The notes: generated by a model from the letters alone, not told the origin. Shown: positions 1 to 7,913, numbered from the stretch's first letter. The stretch: 64,000 bases of DNA from an uncultured Eubacteriales bacterium (GCA_934511365.1 CAKSWC010000003.1:1-64000), one strand, 5' to 3'. A program made the numbers and translations.

Positions 1-696
1 TACTATTTGCAGAGCCGTTACTATGACCCGGAAACCGGCAGATTCCTTAATGCGGATGATGTGGATTATCTCGGCGCAACTAAAACATTACTTTCATATA
101 ATGCCTTTGCTTATTGTGAGAATGATGTGGTGAATATGGTTGATCCGAGCGGAAATATCGGCGTTACTATTACCGTTGGATCAACAGTTACTATATATGT
201 AATTTTGAAAACAGCAGTGGCGTTTATTTCCGGAATTTTTGCTATTGTAATTGCTAATTATATGCGCAAAAACGGATATTTTGACTATTTAATAGACGTG
301 GTCAAACACTACGTTGATGTATTGTCATTTACAGCGAAAAGTGCAATTAATCAGTTAAAGGACACAATAAATAATTCAATTAATAAAGCGAAGAAAAGGG
401 CAAAAACATTGAACACGCAATATCATTACATTATTCCCCAAAAAGCAAATATGACACGTGCGGCCAGAAAGGTTTGGGTTAATAAAATGAAGTACAGTAT
501 TAATGATCCAATCAAAATGATATATCTTAACTATAATCTCCATAAGGTTATGCACACAAAAGTATATTATGAATCAATAAATACAATAATTTGCAGTTCC
601 TATAACCGCAAAAAAGACCAAGGAGTTTTGACTGCAATGCTATTAATAAGGTCATTGCTTCGTGTGGCAAATGAAGCAATCAATATGGGGAGTTGA
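1..696 (+). CDS. Rhs-family protein, C-terminal fragment with nuclease-like toxin end (5' truncated by window)
   Basis: The reading frame is open from base 1, so the gene begins outside the window; a TTG at 7 is internal, not a start. The first ~50 residues are the Rhs repeat-associated core (SRYYDPETGRFLNADD, then the DPSGN boundary), after which Rhs proteins switch to a variable toxin. A hydrophobic segment follows (about residues 60-85 counted from base 7), then a basic linker and a C-terminal domain with YHYIIPQ (H140), R-rich helix, SINDPIKMIYL and LHKVMHTKVYY (H179, H183). That order resembles HNH/Endonuclease VII-type AHH toxins, where an H..(V/I)P, an IND..N..(Y)L and an H...HT..Y motif form the active site. 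The usual double His is degenerate here. The next gene overlaps by 4 bp and is the expected immunity position. Rhs assignment is firm; nuclease assignment is by motif only. Confidence 0.85.
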   Translation, partial: YYLQSRYYDPETGRFLNADDVDYLGATKTLLSYNAFAYCENDVVNMVDPSGNIGVTITVGSTVTIYVILKTAVAFISGIFAIVIANYMRKNGYFDYLIDVVKHYVDVLSFTAKSAINQLKDTINNSINKAKKRAKTLNTQYHYIIPQKANMTRAARKVWVNKMKYSINDPIKMIYLNYNLHKVMHTKVYYESINTIICSSYNRKKDQGVLTAMLLIRSLLRVANEAINMGS

Positions 697-1634
697 AAAA
701 CGTGAAAAGAATAACAAAATCAGAGGTATTTTATGCGATGTACATTAGAGAAAATGTATATGCTTTGATTCTTGAAAATGAATTCAAAATAATAGAGATA
801 AAATCCGGTCATGAGATTTTTATTTCACCAAAGATAAGAAATATTAATAATGTTATTCCATTAAGCGAAAATCTATTGTTCTGTGTTAACACCACCGGAA
901 AATCAAGACTTCTTGACATATCAACGGGGCAAATAATAAAAAGCATTAATCTTGGACCGGAGCTGTACAATCAGCATTTTGCGGTTTTTCCGGACCGTCT
1001 TTGGTATTTGAACAAAGATTGGAGAATTTGCAGCTTGAATTTAAAATCATATGCTCGTAAATTAATAAATCCAGAAGAATGTTTTGGTTTTTATGATTGC
1101 GGCAACGAGGTATATTTTGTCTTCTATGATAAGTTCGCCAGAAATGCTGTAGAGAGTAAAATGCGAATTACACGCTTTTCAAAAGAAAGAGATACATTTG
1201 ACGATTGGGTTATCCATTTGCCGGAGGGATGTGTTGATTCATTCTTGAAAATTGATGAAAATAGAGCAGTAATGGTTATGAATCATACCTACAAAATGGG
1301 AGCTAGGGATGCAATATATATTGTTGATTTGAGCAAGAGATATTTCAAAAAAATTGTAGGCGAAAAAGATACAAATGCAATTTTTGTAAAAGTAGCGGTA
1401 TATTTAAGCAAAGAAATTATTTATTATGCTGCAGAGAATGAGAACAAAATGATTGTTTTTGATATGGGTAGTTCAAAAGCTGTCGCAAAATACTTTTTTA
1501 ATGCCAAAATAAATGATATAAAAATTAATTCTGATACTGACCTTATAATATGTACTGACGCTGGTGCATATGTTTTTGAGTTGGAATCATTTTTAAAAAA
1601 CGAGGAGACCTATTGGAAATATATTGAACTTTAA
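693..1634 (+). CDS. Uncharacterised protein next to Rhs toxin; candidate immunity protein
   Basis: 313 residues, TTG start overlapping the Rhs stop codon, with a GGGGAG ribosome binding site just upstream. There is no signal peptide and no membrane segment. The sequence is made of repeating short beta-strand-like units (for example ILENEFKIIEIKSG, RLLDISTGQIIKSIN, AIYIVDLSKRYFKKIVG, AYVFELESF), the rhythm of a beta-propeller, but I cannot name a family. The position directly after, and overlapping, a toxin end makes an immunity role the first guess; most known immunity proteins are smaller, so a different accessory function is possible. The base composition is AT-rich compared with the housekeeping genes further right, as is common for exchanged Rhs cassettes. 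Confidence 0.65.
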   Translation: MKNVKRITKSEVFYAMYIRENVYALILENEFKIIEIKSGHEIFISPKIRNINNVIPLSENLLFCVNTTGKSRLLDISTGQIIKSINLGPELYNQHFAVFPDRLWYLNKDWRICSLNLKSYARKLINPEECFGFYDCGNEVYFVFYDKFARNAVESKMRITRFSKERDTFDDWVIHLPEGCVDSFLKIDENRAVMVMNHTYKMGARDAIYIVDLSKRYFKKIVGEKDTNAIFVKVAVYLSKEIIYYAAENENKMIVFDMGSSKAVAKYFFNAKINDIKINSDTDLIICTDAGAYVFELESFLKNEETYWKYIEL

Positions 1635-1663
1635 ATCTGCATCTGAGGTTGATGTACCATTTC

Positions 1664-1714
1664 TTCCCCAGACCCGTCAACAATACCCCGCGCTCGGGTC
1701 TGGGGGCTTCACGG
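1664..1714. repeat. Hairpin repeat, copy A (CCCCAGACCCG...CGGGTCTGGGG)
   Basis: An inverted repeat with arms CCCCAGACCCG and CGGGTCTGGGG around a variable loop, followed by GCTTCACGG. A second copy at 3087-3132 has the same arms and the same right flank but a different loop. It sits just after the candidate immunity gene and just before a relic of Rhs core. Confidence 0.75.
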
Positions 1715-1834
1715 TAATGTGATTTGTCCGTTACCAACGCACAAGGCGATGTTGTCGGAATCAGAAGCACCACCGGAGCAGTTATTGCAAGGTACAACTA
1801 TGATGCAAGTAGGGAAGGGGGCATTCTTAAGTAG
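1715..1834 (+). pseudogene. Decayed fragment of Rhs core
   Basis: In the frame that reads through 1730, the DNA encodes VTNAQGDVVGIRSTTGAV followed by IARYNYDA. This is the classical Rhs core segment that normally precedes the RYRGYYYD region. There is no start codon: the frame is closed by TAA at 1715 and ends in TAG at 1832-1834, directly abutting the ATG of the next gene. It is most simply a leftover from cassette exchange at the Rhs tip, meaning that the gene after it was once an Rhs-linked toxin or immunity cassette. Confidence 0.7.
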
Positions 1835-2410
1835 ATGTTAAAGGACAAAAATAAAATTACAGCCTTTTTGTCTGAAAGTTTCGTAACGAAGGATCAATGG
1901 AAAAACAGGAATGATCTTTTTAATTATGCTTCGTTTATTTTGTCGAATGAAGAATTTTTGCCGGAGGATATTGACACAAAGCAAACTCTTAAGCAAAAAG
2001 CAACCTTTTATAAAGGTGCCTATGAAGCGCTTGATATTATTGTGAAAGTTGCAAAAATCTCAGGTGACAATGTTGTTTGCGCAGGAGCCTTTTTTGACGG
2101 AACAAATTATTATAATTGGAAAGATCGTAGAAAATTTGCTGTTTACGCAAGGCTAAAAAAGACAATAGGAATAAAACAGAGTGCGTTGTTGAATATTGAG
2201 GATGATATTGTTCTTTTGGGTGATATAGTTTTAGGAGGATTCAAGTATCTCTCAAAAATTAGTTTGTTTTTAAAAACAGCAAATGCGCTCATTATTCCTA
2301 CGCACAATATGGAACTGATTGTTTTTTCAGATACTCTTGAAAATGTGAAGAAGTTATTTTGTGAGGCGATTGCTGGAACAAATTGGAAAATCGTTGAATC
2401 GGAAAGCTGA
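1835..2410 (+). CDS. Uncharacterised protein, orphan Rhs cassette gene (possible immunity protein)
   Basis: 191 residues, ATG immediately after the stop of the Rhs-core relic. A G-rich stretch (GGGAAGGGGG, 1811-1820) lies upstream as a loose ribosome binding site. The protein is soluble, mixed alpha/beta by eye, with an aromatic-rich centre (GAFFDGTNYYNWKDRRKF) and a hydrophobic C-terminal half. I do not recognise a family. Its place between Rhs debris and a hairpin repeat suggests an immunity gene stranded when its toxin was displaced. Confidence 0.55.
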   Translation: MLKDKNKITAFLSESFVTKDQWKNRNDLFNYASFILSNEEFLPEDIDTKQTLKQKATFYKGAYEALDIIVKVAKISGDNVVCAGAFFDGTNYYNWKDRRKFAVYARLKKTIGIKQSALLNIEDDIVLLGDIVLGGFKYLSKISLFLKTANALIIPTHNMELIVFSDTLENVKKLFCEAIAGTNWKIVESES

Positions 2411-2544
2411 TTTCAACAACCAACAACAGCGGCAATACTTATTAGCTAAAAAGGTGGAATGGGACGTAAGCTACTTCTAAAGTGCTGCCGCAGGCGGAAG
2501 TGTGGCGATAACTTATCATTCTTGGAACGGAAAAGGAGATTTAT

Positions 2545-2985
2545 ATGAATTTATATAAAACTTTTAACAAAATATATAATGTACTCTATGTTTTATCCAT
2601 TGCTTTTATAGTTTTAATGTTGGCTCTAAATACTAATGACGTATTCATATCTGAGAATAAAATGATTATTATTCAAATAATTATATCAGCTGTTTTGGTT
2701 TTTGCCAACATATTATCTTTAATTAGTGAATTTGTGTTCTATTTTAAAAATGGCAGTTCGCATTTTTTAGATAAATATGAATACAAATTGACTATATATT
2801 ACGAAGCGACAAGATCATTATTTGGAATTTTTTCTGTATTATCTTATATGTTGGATGTACTAAATTTTGACAAATTATTCATTGCTTTTGCTATTATGGC
2901 TCTCATAAGCTTATTGTTATCATTTTTTTCTTGGTATAAAAAAAGAGCATATTTATCACAAAGCAACAGCAAAGGTGTGCTTTGA
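2545..2985 (+). CDS. Small integral membrane protein, orphan cassette gene
   Basis: 146 residues with a good AAAGGAG site before the ATG. About four hydrophobic segments are visible (around residues 12-28, 40-62, 90-108 and 112-130), with a short basic C-terminus. No family is recognised. Small multi-pass membrane proteins are common immunity partners of toxins that act on or enter through membranes, and the setting in the Rhs tip fits, but nothing in the sequence proves it. Confidence 0.6.
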   Translation: MNLYKTFNKIYNVLYVLSIAFIVLMLALNTNDVFISENKMIIIQIIISAVLVFANILSLISEFVFYFKNGSSHFLDKYEYKLTIYYEATRSLFGIFSVLSYMLDVLNFDKLFIAFAIMALISLLLSFFSWYKKRAYLSQSNSKGVL

Positions 2986-3086
2986 TTGTTACATGTTTGA
3001 TTTCGGTACTTGTTTCTATAATTATTATTTAAGATTTAGTGATTGATATTTTGCATTCACTGAATGGTTCTCCTAACACCATGCTT

Positions 3087-3132
3087 TTCCCCAGACCCGT
3101 TCCCGCACCTGGCGGGTCTGGGGGCTTCACGG
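3087..3132. repeat. Hairpin repeat, copy B
   Basis: Same arms (CCCCAGACCCG / CGGGTCTGGGG) and the same GCTTCACGG right flank as copy A at 1664-1714; only the loop differs. It follows the small membrane protein gene by ~100 bp. The conserved flank outside the stem shows that this is a dispersed repeat and not only two chance terminators. Confidence 0.75.
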
Positions 3133-3145
3133 CAGCAACATCAAG

Positions 3146-3191
3146 CCAGTTTACATTTTAACTTCAAACCAGTTTACATTTTAACTTCAAA
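3146..3191. repeat. Two tandem 23-bp direct repeats
   Basis: Two perfect adjacent copies of a 23-bp unit beginning CCAGTTTACATTTT and ending ACTTCAAA (3146-3168 and 3169-3191). They lie 27 bp upstream of a good promoter, so they could be operator sites; equally they could be slippage products. Confidence 0.8.
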
Positions 3192-3217
3192 TATTTATAA
3201 AAAATCTGATTTTGGGG

Positions 3218-3246
3218 TTGACAATTCATGTAAAATGTGATATATA
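3218..3246 (+). promoter_or_regulatory. Sigma-A-type promoter with no ORF behind it
   Basis: TTGACA (3218-3223), 17-bp spacer, TATATA (3241-3246). The predicted start is near 3253, where a stable hairpin begins. Confidence 0.55.
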
Positions 3247-3252
3247 TTAACT

Positions 3253-3330
3253 GTAAGGGGCGCAGCCCCTTACACCCTTCACGAAAATCGCAGAACCGGC
3301 GGCTATGTCCGCCGGTTCTGCGATTTTATT
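3253..3330 (+). ncRNA. Candidate small structured RNA
   Basis: From the predicted start, the transcript would fold into a first hairpin (GTAAGGGGC / GCCCCTTAC, 3253-3273) and a second long hairpin with 19-bp arms around CTATGT (3284-3327) followed by ATTTTATT, a plausible intrinsic terminator. No ORF of any size fits. The second hairpin may alternatively be only a bidirectional terminator, or the unit may be a dispersed REP/MITE-like repeat. No known RNA family is recognised. Confidence 0.4.
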
Positions 3331-3392
3331 AATAACTTGAACAGACGTTATGTGTAGTTGTTGCAGACCGATAGGTGGGCAAAACAGCAAGT

Positions 3393-3452
3393 TGAAAAAA
3401 CAAGAAAATCACAGCACGATTTGTCTTATGAATCAGACAAGGTGCTGTGATT
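3393..3452 (-). terminator. Terminator of the recD2-comF-mreB run
   Basis: On the minus strand, arms AATCACAGCAC / GTGCTGTGATT with an inner TTGTCT/AGACAA pairing, followed by TTCTTGTTTTTT. It is 30 bp past the stop codon of the mreB-like gene. Confidence 0.75.
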
Positions 3453-3482
3453 CTATTTTCAGTTAACACTTTTTGGCTTTGG

Positions 3483-4514
3483 TTATATTGCAGGGTCAAT
3501 CTGTTCGCGTATCCGGAAAGAAAGGCTGTTATCCGGGAGGGATTTGAAATATTTGAAAGCATATCCGGCACCTTTTGCGGCGCAGTTTTCGCTGTCTGCC
3601 ATAAGCTTAACCGAAACGCCAAGCTTTTCACTAAGGGCTTTGTCAAGGCCGGATAGCTTTGCTGCTCCGCCGGTCAGAATGATTCCTGACGAATATATAT
3701 CACCGCAAAGCTCCGGAGAGGTATCTTCAAAAACTTCGGAAATGGCCTCTGCGAGTGTGTCAACGGTGTCCTTTAGCGCCTCAAAAATCTCTGTGGAAGT
3801 GACGGAAAAGAGCAGGGGAATGCCTGTTGTGTGTTCCTTTCCGGCAACGGACATTTCAATCTCTTCACTCGGGATTGCGGCGCATCCGATGGTTTTTTTG
3901 ATTTTTTCGGCTGTGCGCGTGCCGATATCATATCCGCGATTCTTTTTGATGTATTGTATAATTGCTTCATCCATTTCATCGCCGGCTGCTTTAACGGAGC
4001 AAAACTTTACCGGTGTTCCCATCGTGTGTATAGCGATGTCTGCCGTTCCGGCTCCGATGTCAACAATCATGTTTCCGCGCGGATTCTGAATGTCGATGCT
4101 GCACCCGAGAGCCGAGGCAACCGTTGAGCTGATTACGGAAACCTTTGCAGCGCAGGCGCAGCAGCCGAGCAGAGCAACCGTGCGCTTGTCCGGCGGTGTA
4201 ATTCCAACGGGTGTGCTGATAATGAGATTTGGTCTTAATATGCTGTTTTTGCATATGTCTTTGATAATTCTTTCAATCATTATGCTCATGACGTCAAACC
4301 TTGAAACGGCGCCGGAGCGCATGGGCATTATGACTTCCAATGTTTCCGGCGTTTTTTCAAGCATTTCTGCCGCTTCATCGCCAATGGATATGACTTGTCC
4401 GCTGAGACGGTCAATAACGGCAGCATTGGCTTGTTTATAAACGATGCCTTTTCCAAGCATATATACGGTTACGGTGCTCGTTCCGAGATCTATGGCAATG
4501 TTTGTGCCGGCCAT
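3483..4514 (-). CDS. mreB: MreB-like actin-family cell-shape protein
   Basis: 343 residues of the actin/Hsp70 ATPase fold. Phosphate-1 motif AIDLGTSTVTVYM near the N-terminus, phosphate-2 MIVDIGAGTADIAI in the middle, and the adenosine motif SGIILTGGAAKLSGLD near the C-terminus. The segment TTGIPLLFSVTSTEIFEAL matches the MreB-specific block before the second half of the fold. MreB polymerises under the membrane and guides lateral wall synthesis with MreCD/RodA/PBP2. No mreC or mreD is adjacent; the gene is last in a recD2-comF-mreB run, 3 bp after comF. It could be an accessory paralogue (Mbl/MreBH type) and not the principal MreB. Confidence 0.85.
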   Translation of the reverse strand: MAGTNIAIDLGTSTVTVYMLGKGIVYKQANAAVIDRLSGQVISIGDEAAEMLEKTPETLEVIMPMRSGAVSRFDVMSIMIERIIKDICKNSILRPNLIISTPVGITPPDKRTVALLGCCACAAKVSVISSTVASALGCSIDIQNPRGNMIVDIGAGTADIAIHTMGTPVKFCSVKAAGDEMDEAIIQYIKKNRGYDIGTRTAEKIKKTIGCAAIPSEEIEMSVAGKEHTTGIPLLFSVTSTEIFEALKDTVDTLAEAISEVFEDTSPELCGDIYSSGIILTGGAAKLSGLDKALSEKLGVSVKLMADSENCAAKGAGYAFKYFKSLPDNSLSFRIREQIDPAI

Positions 4515-4517
4515 AAA

Positions 4518-5282
4518 TTAAACACTCCTTTTCTTATCCTTCATTTTGCGGGCTGTTCGGATTTTTTCTTCAATCGGAACAAAGTAGTCCGCAGCGGCGG
4601 CGCAGAGGCAATAAACATCATTTGCACCCGCGGCGAAAAGAACGTCTGAACATTCCTTTAGCGTACTTCCGGTTGTTTTGATGTCATCACACAAAATGAT
4701 GTTCTTTCCGCTTATGTCATACTTTTTGTTGGCGACGAATGCCTCTTTAAGGTTTACTGTTCTTTCCTTTTGTTTGAGTGTGTGCTGACGAGAGGTATCT
4801 CTGATTTTTAAAAGAAGTTCCGCTTCTTTAAGCATAAGAATTTTTGAAACATTTTCTGAAAGCAGACGGCTTTGATTAAATCCGCGGTTATTGAATTCTT
4901 CTTCCGTCATTGGTACCGAACAGACATAATCAATTTTTACACCGGGATAAACACTTTCAAACCTTTGGCTCATTTCGTGCGCAAAGAAAACGGCCTCGTC
5001 AAGCTTCGCGCCGAATTTAAACGCATGAAGCTTGTCTTTGATATCTCCGCTGTATAAAAACGGAGCCGTAATGTGAGAAAGAAAAGCTGAACTTGCAAAA
5101 AGACAGCTGCACGAAATTTCTTCGCACCCGCAGTGGTCGCAAAAGCTTTCGCTTATCCTGAAAACATGACTGAATCCGCAGGAACATCTTTCCTGTGTGA
5201 TTGGAATGAGTTCTCCGCAGTTACTGCACCTCTCCGGAAAAAAGATTCTTCTGATCGTTTTCCTGAACTTCAATTTTAACAT
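4518..5282 (-). CDS. comF: ComF-family amidophosphoribosyltransferase-like protein
   Basis: 254 residues. The N-terminus has four paired cysteines of a zinc-binding region (CSNCGELI, CSCGF, CDHCGC, CSC), followed by a phosphoribosyltransferase domain with the PRPP loop IILCDDIKTTGSTLKEC and the ComF signature NNRGFNQSRLL. ComF proteins are needed for DNA uptake in naturally transformable Gram-positives and interact with the helicase machinery and DprA; their enzymatic substrate is unclear. The gene starts 62 bp inside the 3' end of recD2, so the two are translationally linked, fitting a DNA-processing role. Confidence 0.9.
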   Translation of the reverse strand: MLKLKFRKTIRRIFFPERCSNCGELIPITQERCSCGFSHVFRISESFCDHCGCEEISCSCLFASSAFLSHITAPFLYSGDIKDKLHAFKFGAKLDEAVFFAHEMSQRFESVYPGVKIDYVCSVPMTEEEFNNRGFNQSRLLSENVSKILMLKEAELLLKIRDTSRQHTLKQKERTVNLKEAFVANKKYDISGKNIILCDDIKTTGSTLKECSDVLFAAGANDVYCLCAAAADYFVPIEEKIRTARKMKDKKRSV

Positions 5283-7479
5283 CCTTTGTCAAAAAATACT
5301 TCAAAGCAGTGTATCTTCTGGTGCGCCTGTTGTTGTCAACCATTGAAAAAAGCTCTCCTCTGCTTCCAACAACAATCATCATGTTTTTTGCTCTTGTGAC
5401 GGCGGTATAAAGAAGGTTGCGGTATCGCAGCTGTTCAACAACGCCGCAAACGGGCATTATAACGGCTTCAAACTCGCAGCCCTGGCTTTTGTGAACCGTG
5501 ACCGCATAGGCGTGTTCAAGCTCCTTGGCGTTTTCAAACGGATAAAGGGCAACTCTGTCGTCAAATTCAATTTTCATAAAGCGATTTGTGTGATTGACGG
5601 CAAGCACAGTGCCGATATCTCCGTTATAAATGCCGCTTGAGGTTGTTTTTCCCTTTGTCCAGACTATGTCGTAGTTGTTTTTAATTTGCATGACCTTGTC
5701 GCCCTCGCGGATAATTTTTCCGCCGGAAACAAGCTCGTCCTTGTCTTTTGAAGGCGGATTGAGCAGCTGCTGAAGTGCGCGGTTGAGCGCGACTGTTCCG
5801 AGTTCGCCTTTCCTTGAGGGACAGATAATCTGAATGTCGCTGATGCTGTTGTAGCCGTAGGCCTTTGGGAGCCGTTTTGTGTAAAGATCAACAACCGTTG
5901 CTGAGGCGGAAAGAAGATTTTCCCGGGAAAGGAAAAAGAAGTCACTGTCTTTTGAATCGAGAATCGGATATTCACCATTTACAATTCTATGTGCATTGGC
6001 AACAATGAGGCTTTCCATCGCCTGACGAAACACTCTGGTAAGGGCAACAACAGGCAAGAGCCCGGAATCAATAATATCATGCAGCACATTCCCGGCACCG
6101 ACGGCCGGAAGCTGATCACTGTCTCCAACCATAATAAGGCGGCAGCCAAGCGGAAGCGCATCAAGCAAGCCCCAAAAGAGGTGAACGTCAACCATTGAAA
6201 GTTCATCGACTATAACCGCATCGCAGTCAAGCGGATTCTCCATGTTGCGCGAAAAATGCTGACGGTCATTTTCACCCCAGACAACTTCAAGCAGACGGTG
6301 GAGCGTCTTTGCCTCGCGGTGAGTGACCTCGCTCATCCTTTTTGCCGCTCTTCCCGTGGGTGCGGCAAGAAGAACTCTCAGCTTGCGCTTTTCATAAAGA
6401 GCAAGAATGCCGTTAAGCGTGGTTGTTTTTCCTGTTCCGGGGCCGCCGGTCAAAACAAGCAAACCCTTTTTGACCGCAGTCATGATTGCAAGACGCTGTT
6501 TTTCCTCAAATTTTATGTTTTGCTTTTCTTCAATTTCATCAATGTCCTTTTCAACCGGCCTGCCTTGAGCGGGAGGGAAGCGGAGCATAACTTTCATTCG
6601 GTCGGCAATGTTTTTTTCCGCAAGATACATTGGAGGAAGAAACAGGAATTTTTTTCCGTCAATTACTTCTTCAACAAGCTCTTTGTCCTCAATAAGGTCA
6701 TCAATGACCCTTTCCGCGCCGTCTCTGCCGCAGCCGAGCAAGTCACAGGACGGCGGAATGATTTTCTCGCGCGGGAGACAGGTGTGACCGTTAAGAAGAT
6801 TGTGACTGACAATGTGAACAATGCCGGCTCTTTCGCGATAAACCGGGTTTATGCCGCTGAAAGACGCGGCAATTTCGTCTGCCCTTGCAAAGCCGATGCC
6901 GATTTTTTGCGAGCACAAAAGATACGGGTTTTCCGTAATGCGCTCAATGGCATTCGTGCCAAGAATTTTGTATGCGCTCAAACACTCCGATGGACTCATT
7001 CCATATTTTTCAAGCGCTATCATAACCTCGCGGACAGAAAACTGTTTTCTGAAGCTTTCGCCGATGCTCTGCGCTTTTTCGGCAGAGATTCCTTTGATTT
7101 CGGCGAGCATATGAGGGGAGTTTTCAATAACGTCAAAAGTTTCATCCTTGAACCGTTCAACAATTTTAAGCGCCGTTGCAGGTCCTATGCCTTTTATAAC
7201 GCCGGATGAAAGGTAGCGAAGCATATCATCGGCCGATTTTGGAATCTTTCTTTCGCAGGATTCAACTTTAAACTGACGTCCGAATGTCGGGTGAACCGTC
7301 CAAGTACCTTTCATTGCAAGTTCCTCGCCCGGTTCAACACAGGAGAGCAGTCCAACAGCCGTAATAAGCTTTCCGTCCGTGCTCACATCAAGAACACTGT
7401 AACCGTTTTCGGCGTTGCGGAAAACAATACCCTCAACCGTGCCGTTGATAACGGTGCTGTTTTTTTCTTCCACAGCCAA
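5221..7479 (-). CDS. recD2: RecD2-type ATP-dependent DNA helicase
   Basis: 752 residues, the normal length for RecD2. The N-terminal extension carries an OB-like start and helix-hairpin-helix units (GVIKGIGPATA, IKGISAEKAQSIG); then superfamily 1B helicase motifs: Walker A GGPGTGKTTT (residues 345-354), DEx box VIVDELSMVD, GDSDQLPAVGAG, and near the C-terminus the motif VHKSQGCEFEAVIMP with YTAVTRA. RecD2 is a 5'-3' helicase acting in replication-fork maintenance and mismatch/recombination repair in bacteria that lack RecBCD. The start is TTG, chosen because GGAGG sits 7 bp before it. An inverted repeat (7510-7549) lies in its leader. Confidence 0.95.
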   Translation of the reverse strand: MAVEEKNSTVINGTVEGIVFRNAENGYSVLDVSTDGKLITAVGLLSCVEPGEELAMKGTWTVHPTFGRQFKVESCERKIPKSADDMLRYLSSGVIKGIGPATALKIVERFKDETFDVIENSPHMLAEIKGISAEKAQSIGESFRKQFSVREVMIALEKYGMSPSECLSAYKILGTNAIERITENPYLLCSQKIGIGFARADEIAASFSGINPVYRERAGIVHIVSHNLLNGHTCLPREKIIPPSCDLLGCGRDGAERVIDDLIEDKELVEEVIDGKKFLFLPPMYLAEKNIADRMKVMLRFPPAQGRPVEKDIDEIEEKQNIKFEEKQRLAIMTAVKKGLLVLTGGPGTGKTTTLNGILALYEKRKLRVLLAAPTGRAAKRMSEVTHREAKTLHRLLEVVWGENDRQHFSRNMENPLDCDAVIVDELSMVDVHLFWGLLDALPLGCRLIMVGDSDQLPAVGAGNVLHDIIDSGLLPVVALTRVFRQAMESLIVANAHRIVNGEYPILDSKDSDFFFLSRENLLSASATVVDLYTKRLPKAYGYNSISDIQIICPSRKGELGTVALNRALQQLLNPPSKDKDELVSGGKIIREGDKVMQIKNNYDIVWTKGKTTSSGIYNGDIGTVLAVNHTNRFMKIEFDDRVALYPFENAKELEHAYAVTVHKSQGCEFEAVIMPVCGVVEQLRYRNLLYTAVTRAKNMMIVVGSRGELFSMVDNNRRTRRYTALKYFLTKDVKIEVQENDQKNLFSGEVQ

Positions 7480-7509
7480 AGCTCTCCCTCCTTTTATACT
7501 TTATATCAA

Positions 7510-7549
7510 GGTAACCGCTGATTAATTGAAAGTCAATCAGTGGTTACCG
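7510..7549. other. Inverted repeat between recD2 and the upstream membrane-protein gene
   Basis: Arms GGTAACCGCTGATT and AATCAGTGGTTACC with one G-T mismatch around an 11-bp loop. It is 10 bp past the stop of the upstream minus-strand gene and 30 bp before recD2. No T-run follows on the minus strand, so it is a weak terminator at best; it could be an operator. Confidence 0.6.
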
Positions 7550-7559
7550 AAACATTATA

Positions 7560-7913
7560 CTACTTTTTTTCGTGTCTTTCAACAAATAATTCACCGATTT
7601 CCTTTTCCGTGCAGAAAATGACCGCTGCGAGTCCATCCAGCATACCGGCACAGGCTTTTCTTTCCTCACTGCTCAGTCCCATATCAAGAACAATTACCTC
7701 GTTCCTTTTTTCAAGCGTCAAAAGATTGGAGCGGATAAAAGCAGAATAGACCGTTGATGGGAGCTCTTCGTCTCCGTGGAATCCGGGAACAACAGAATAA
7801 TATGCCCGGCTTCCCTTTGGCGTTATGACTCTGTCAAAAAGAAGGAGACAGATAAAGAACATTCCGCAAAGAATAAAAACAAGGGCAAACGCATAAATAA
7901 TGCTTTCAAACAC
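7560..7913 (-). CDS. Uncharacterised single-span membrane protein
   Basis: 117 residues from the GTG at 7913, which I prefer over the GTG at 7922 because AGGTGA lies 5 bp upstream of it (and the longer version would start inside that site). One N-terminal transmembrane helix (IIYAFALVFILCGMFFICLLLF), then a cytoplasmic domain with VIVLDMGLSSEERKACAGM and AAVIFCTEKEIGELF. The latter half reads like a small alpha/beta fold, but I recognise no family. Its ribosome binding site and start codon lie fully inside a long hairpin downstream of rnpB. Confidence 0.6.
   Translation of the reverse strand: MFESIIYAFALVFILCGMFFICLLLFDRVITPKGSRAYYSVVPGFHGDEELPSTVYSAFIRSNLLTLEKRNEVIVLDMGLSSEERKACAGMLDGLAAVIFCTEKEIGELFVERHEKK

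Noticed and set aside
2411..2544. Second Rhs-core relic between the two orphan cassette genes
   Set aside because: One frame gives ITYHSWNGKGD-like residues, but the match to Rhs core is too short to support.
6256..7209. 317-residue plus-strand ORF opposite recD2
   Set aside because: It lies wholly antisense to recD2, has no ribosome binding site or recognisable domain, and its composition is that of a complement of a coding strand.
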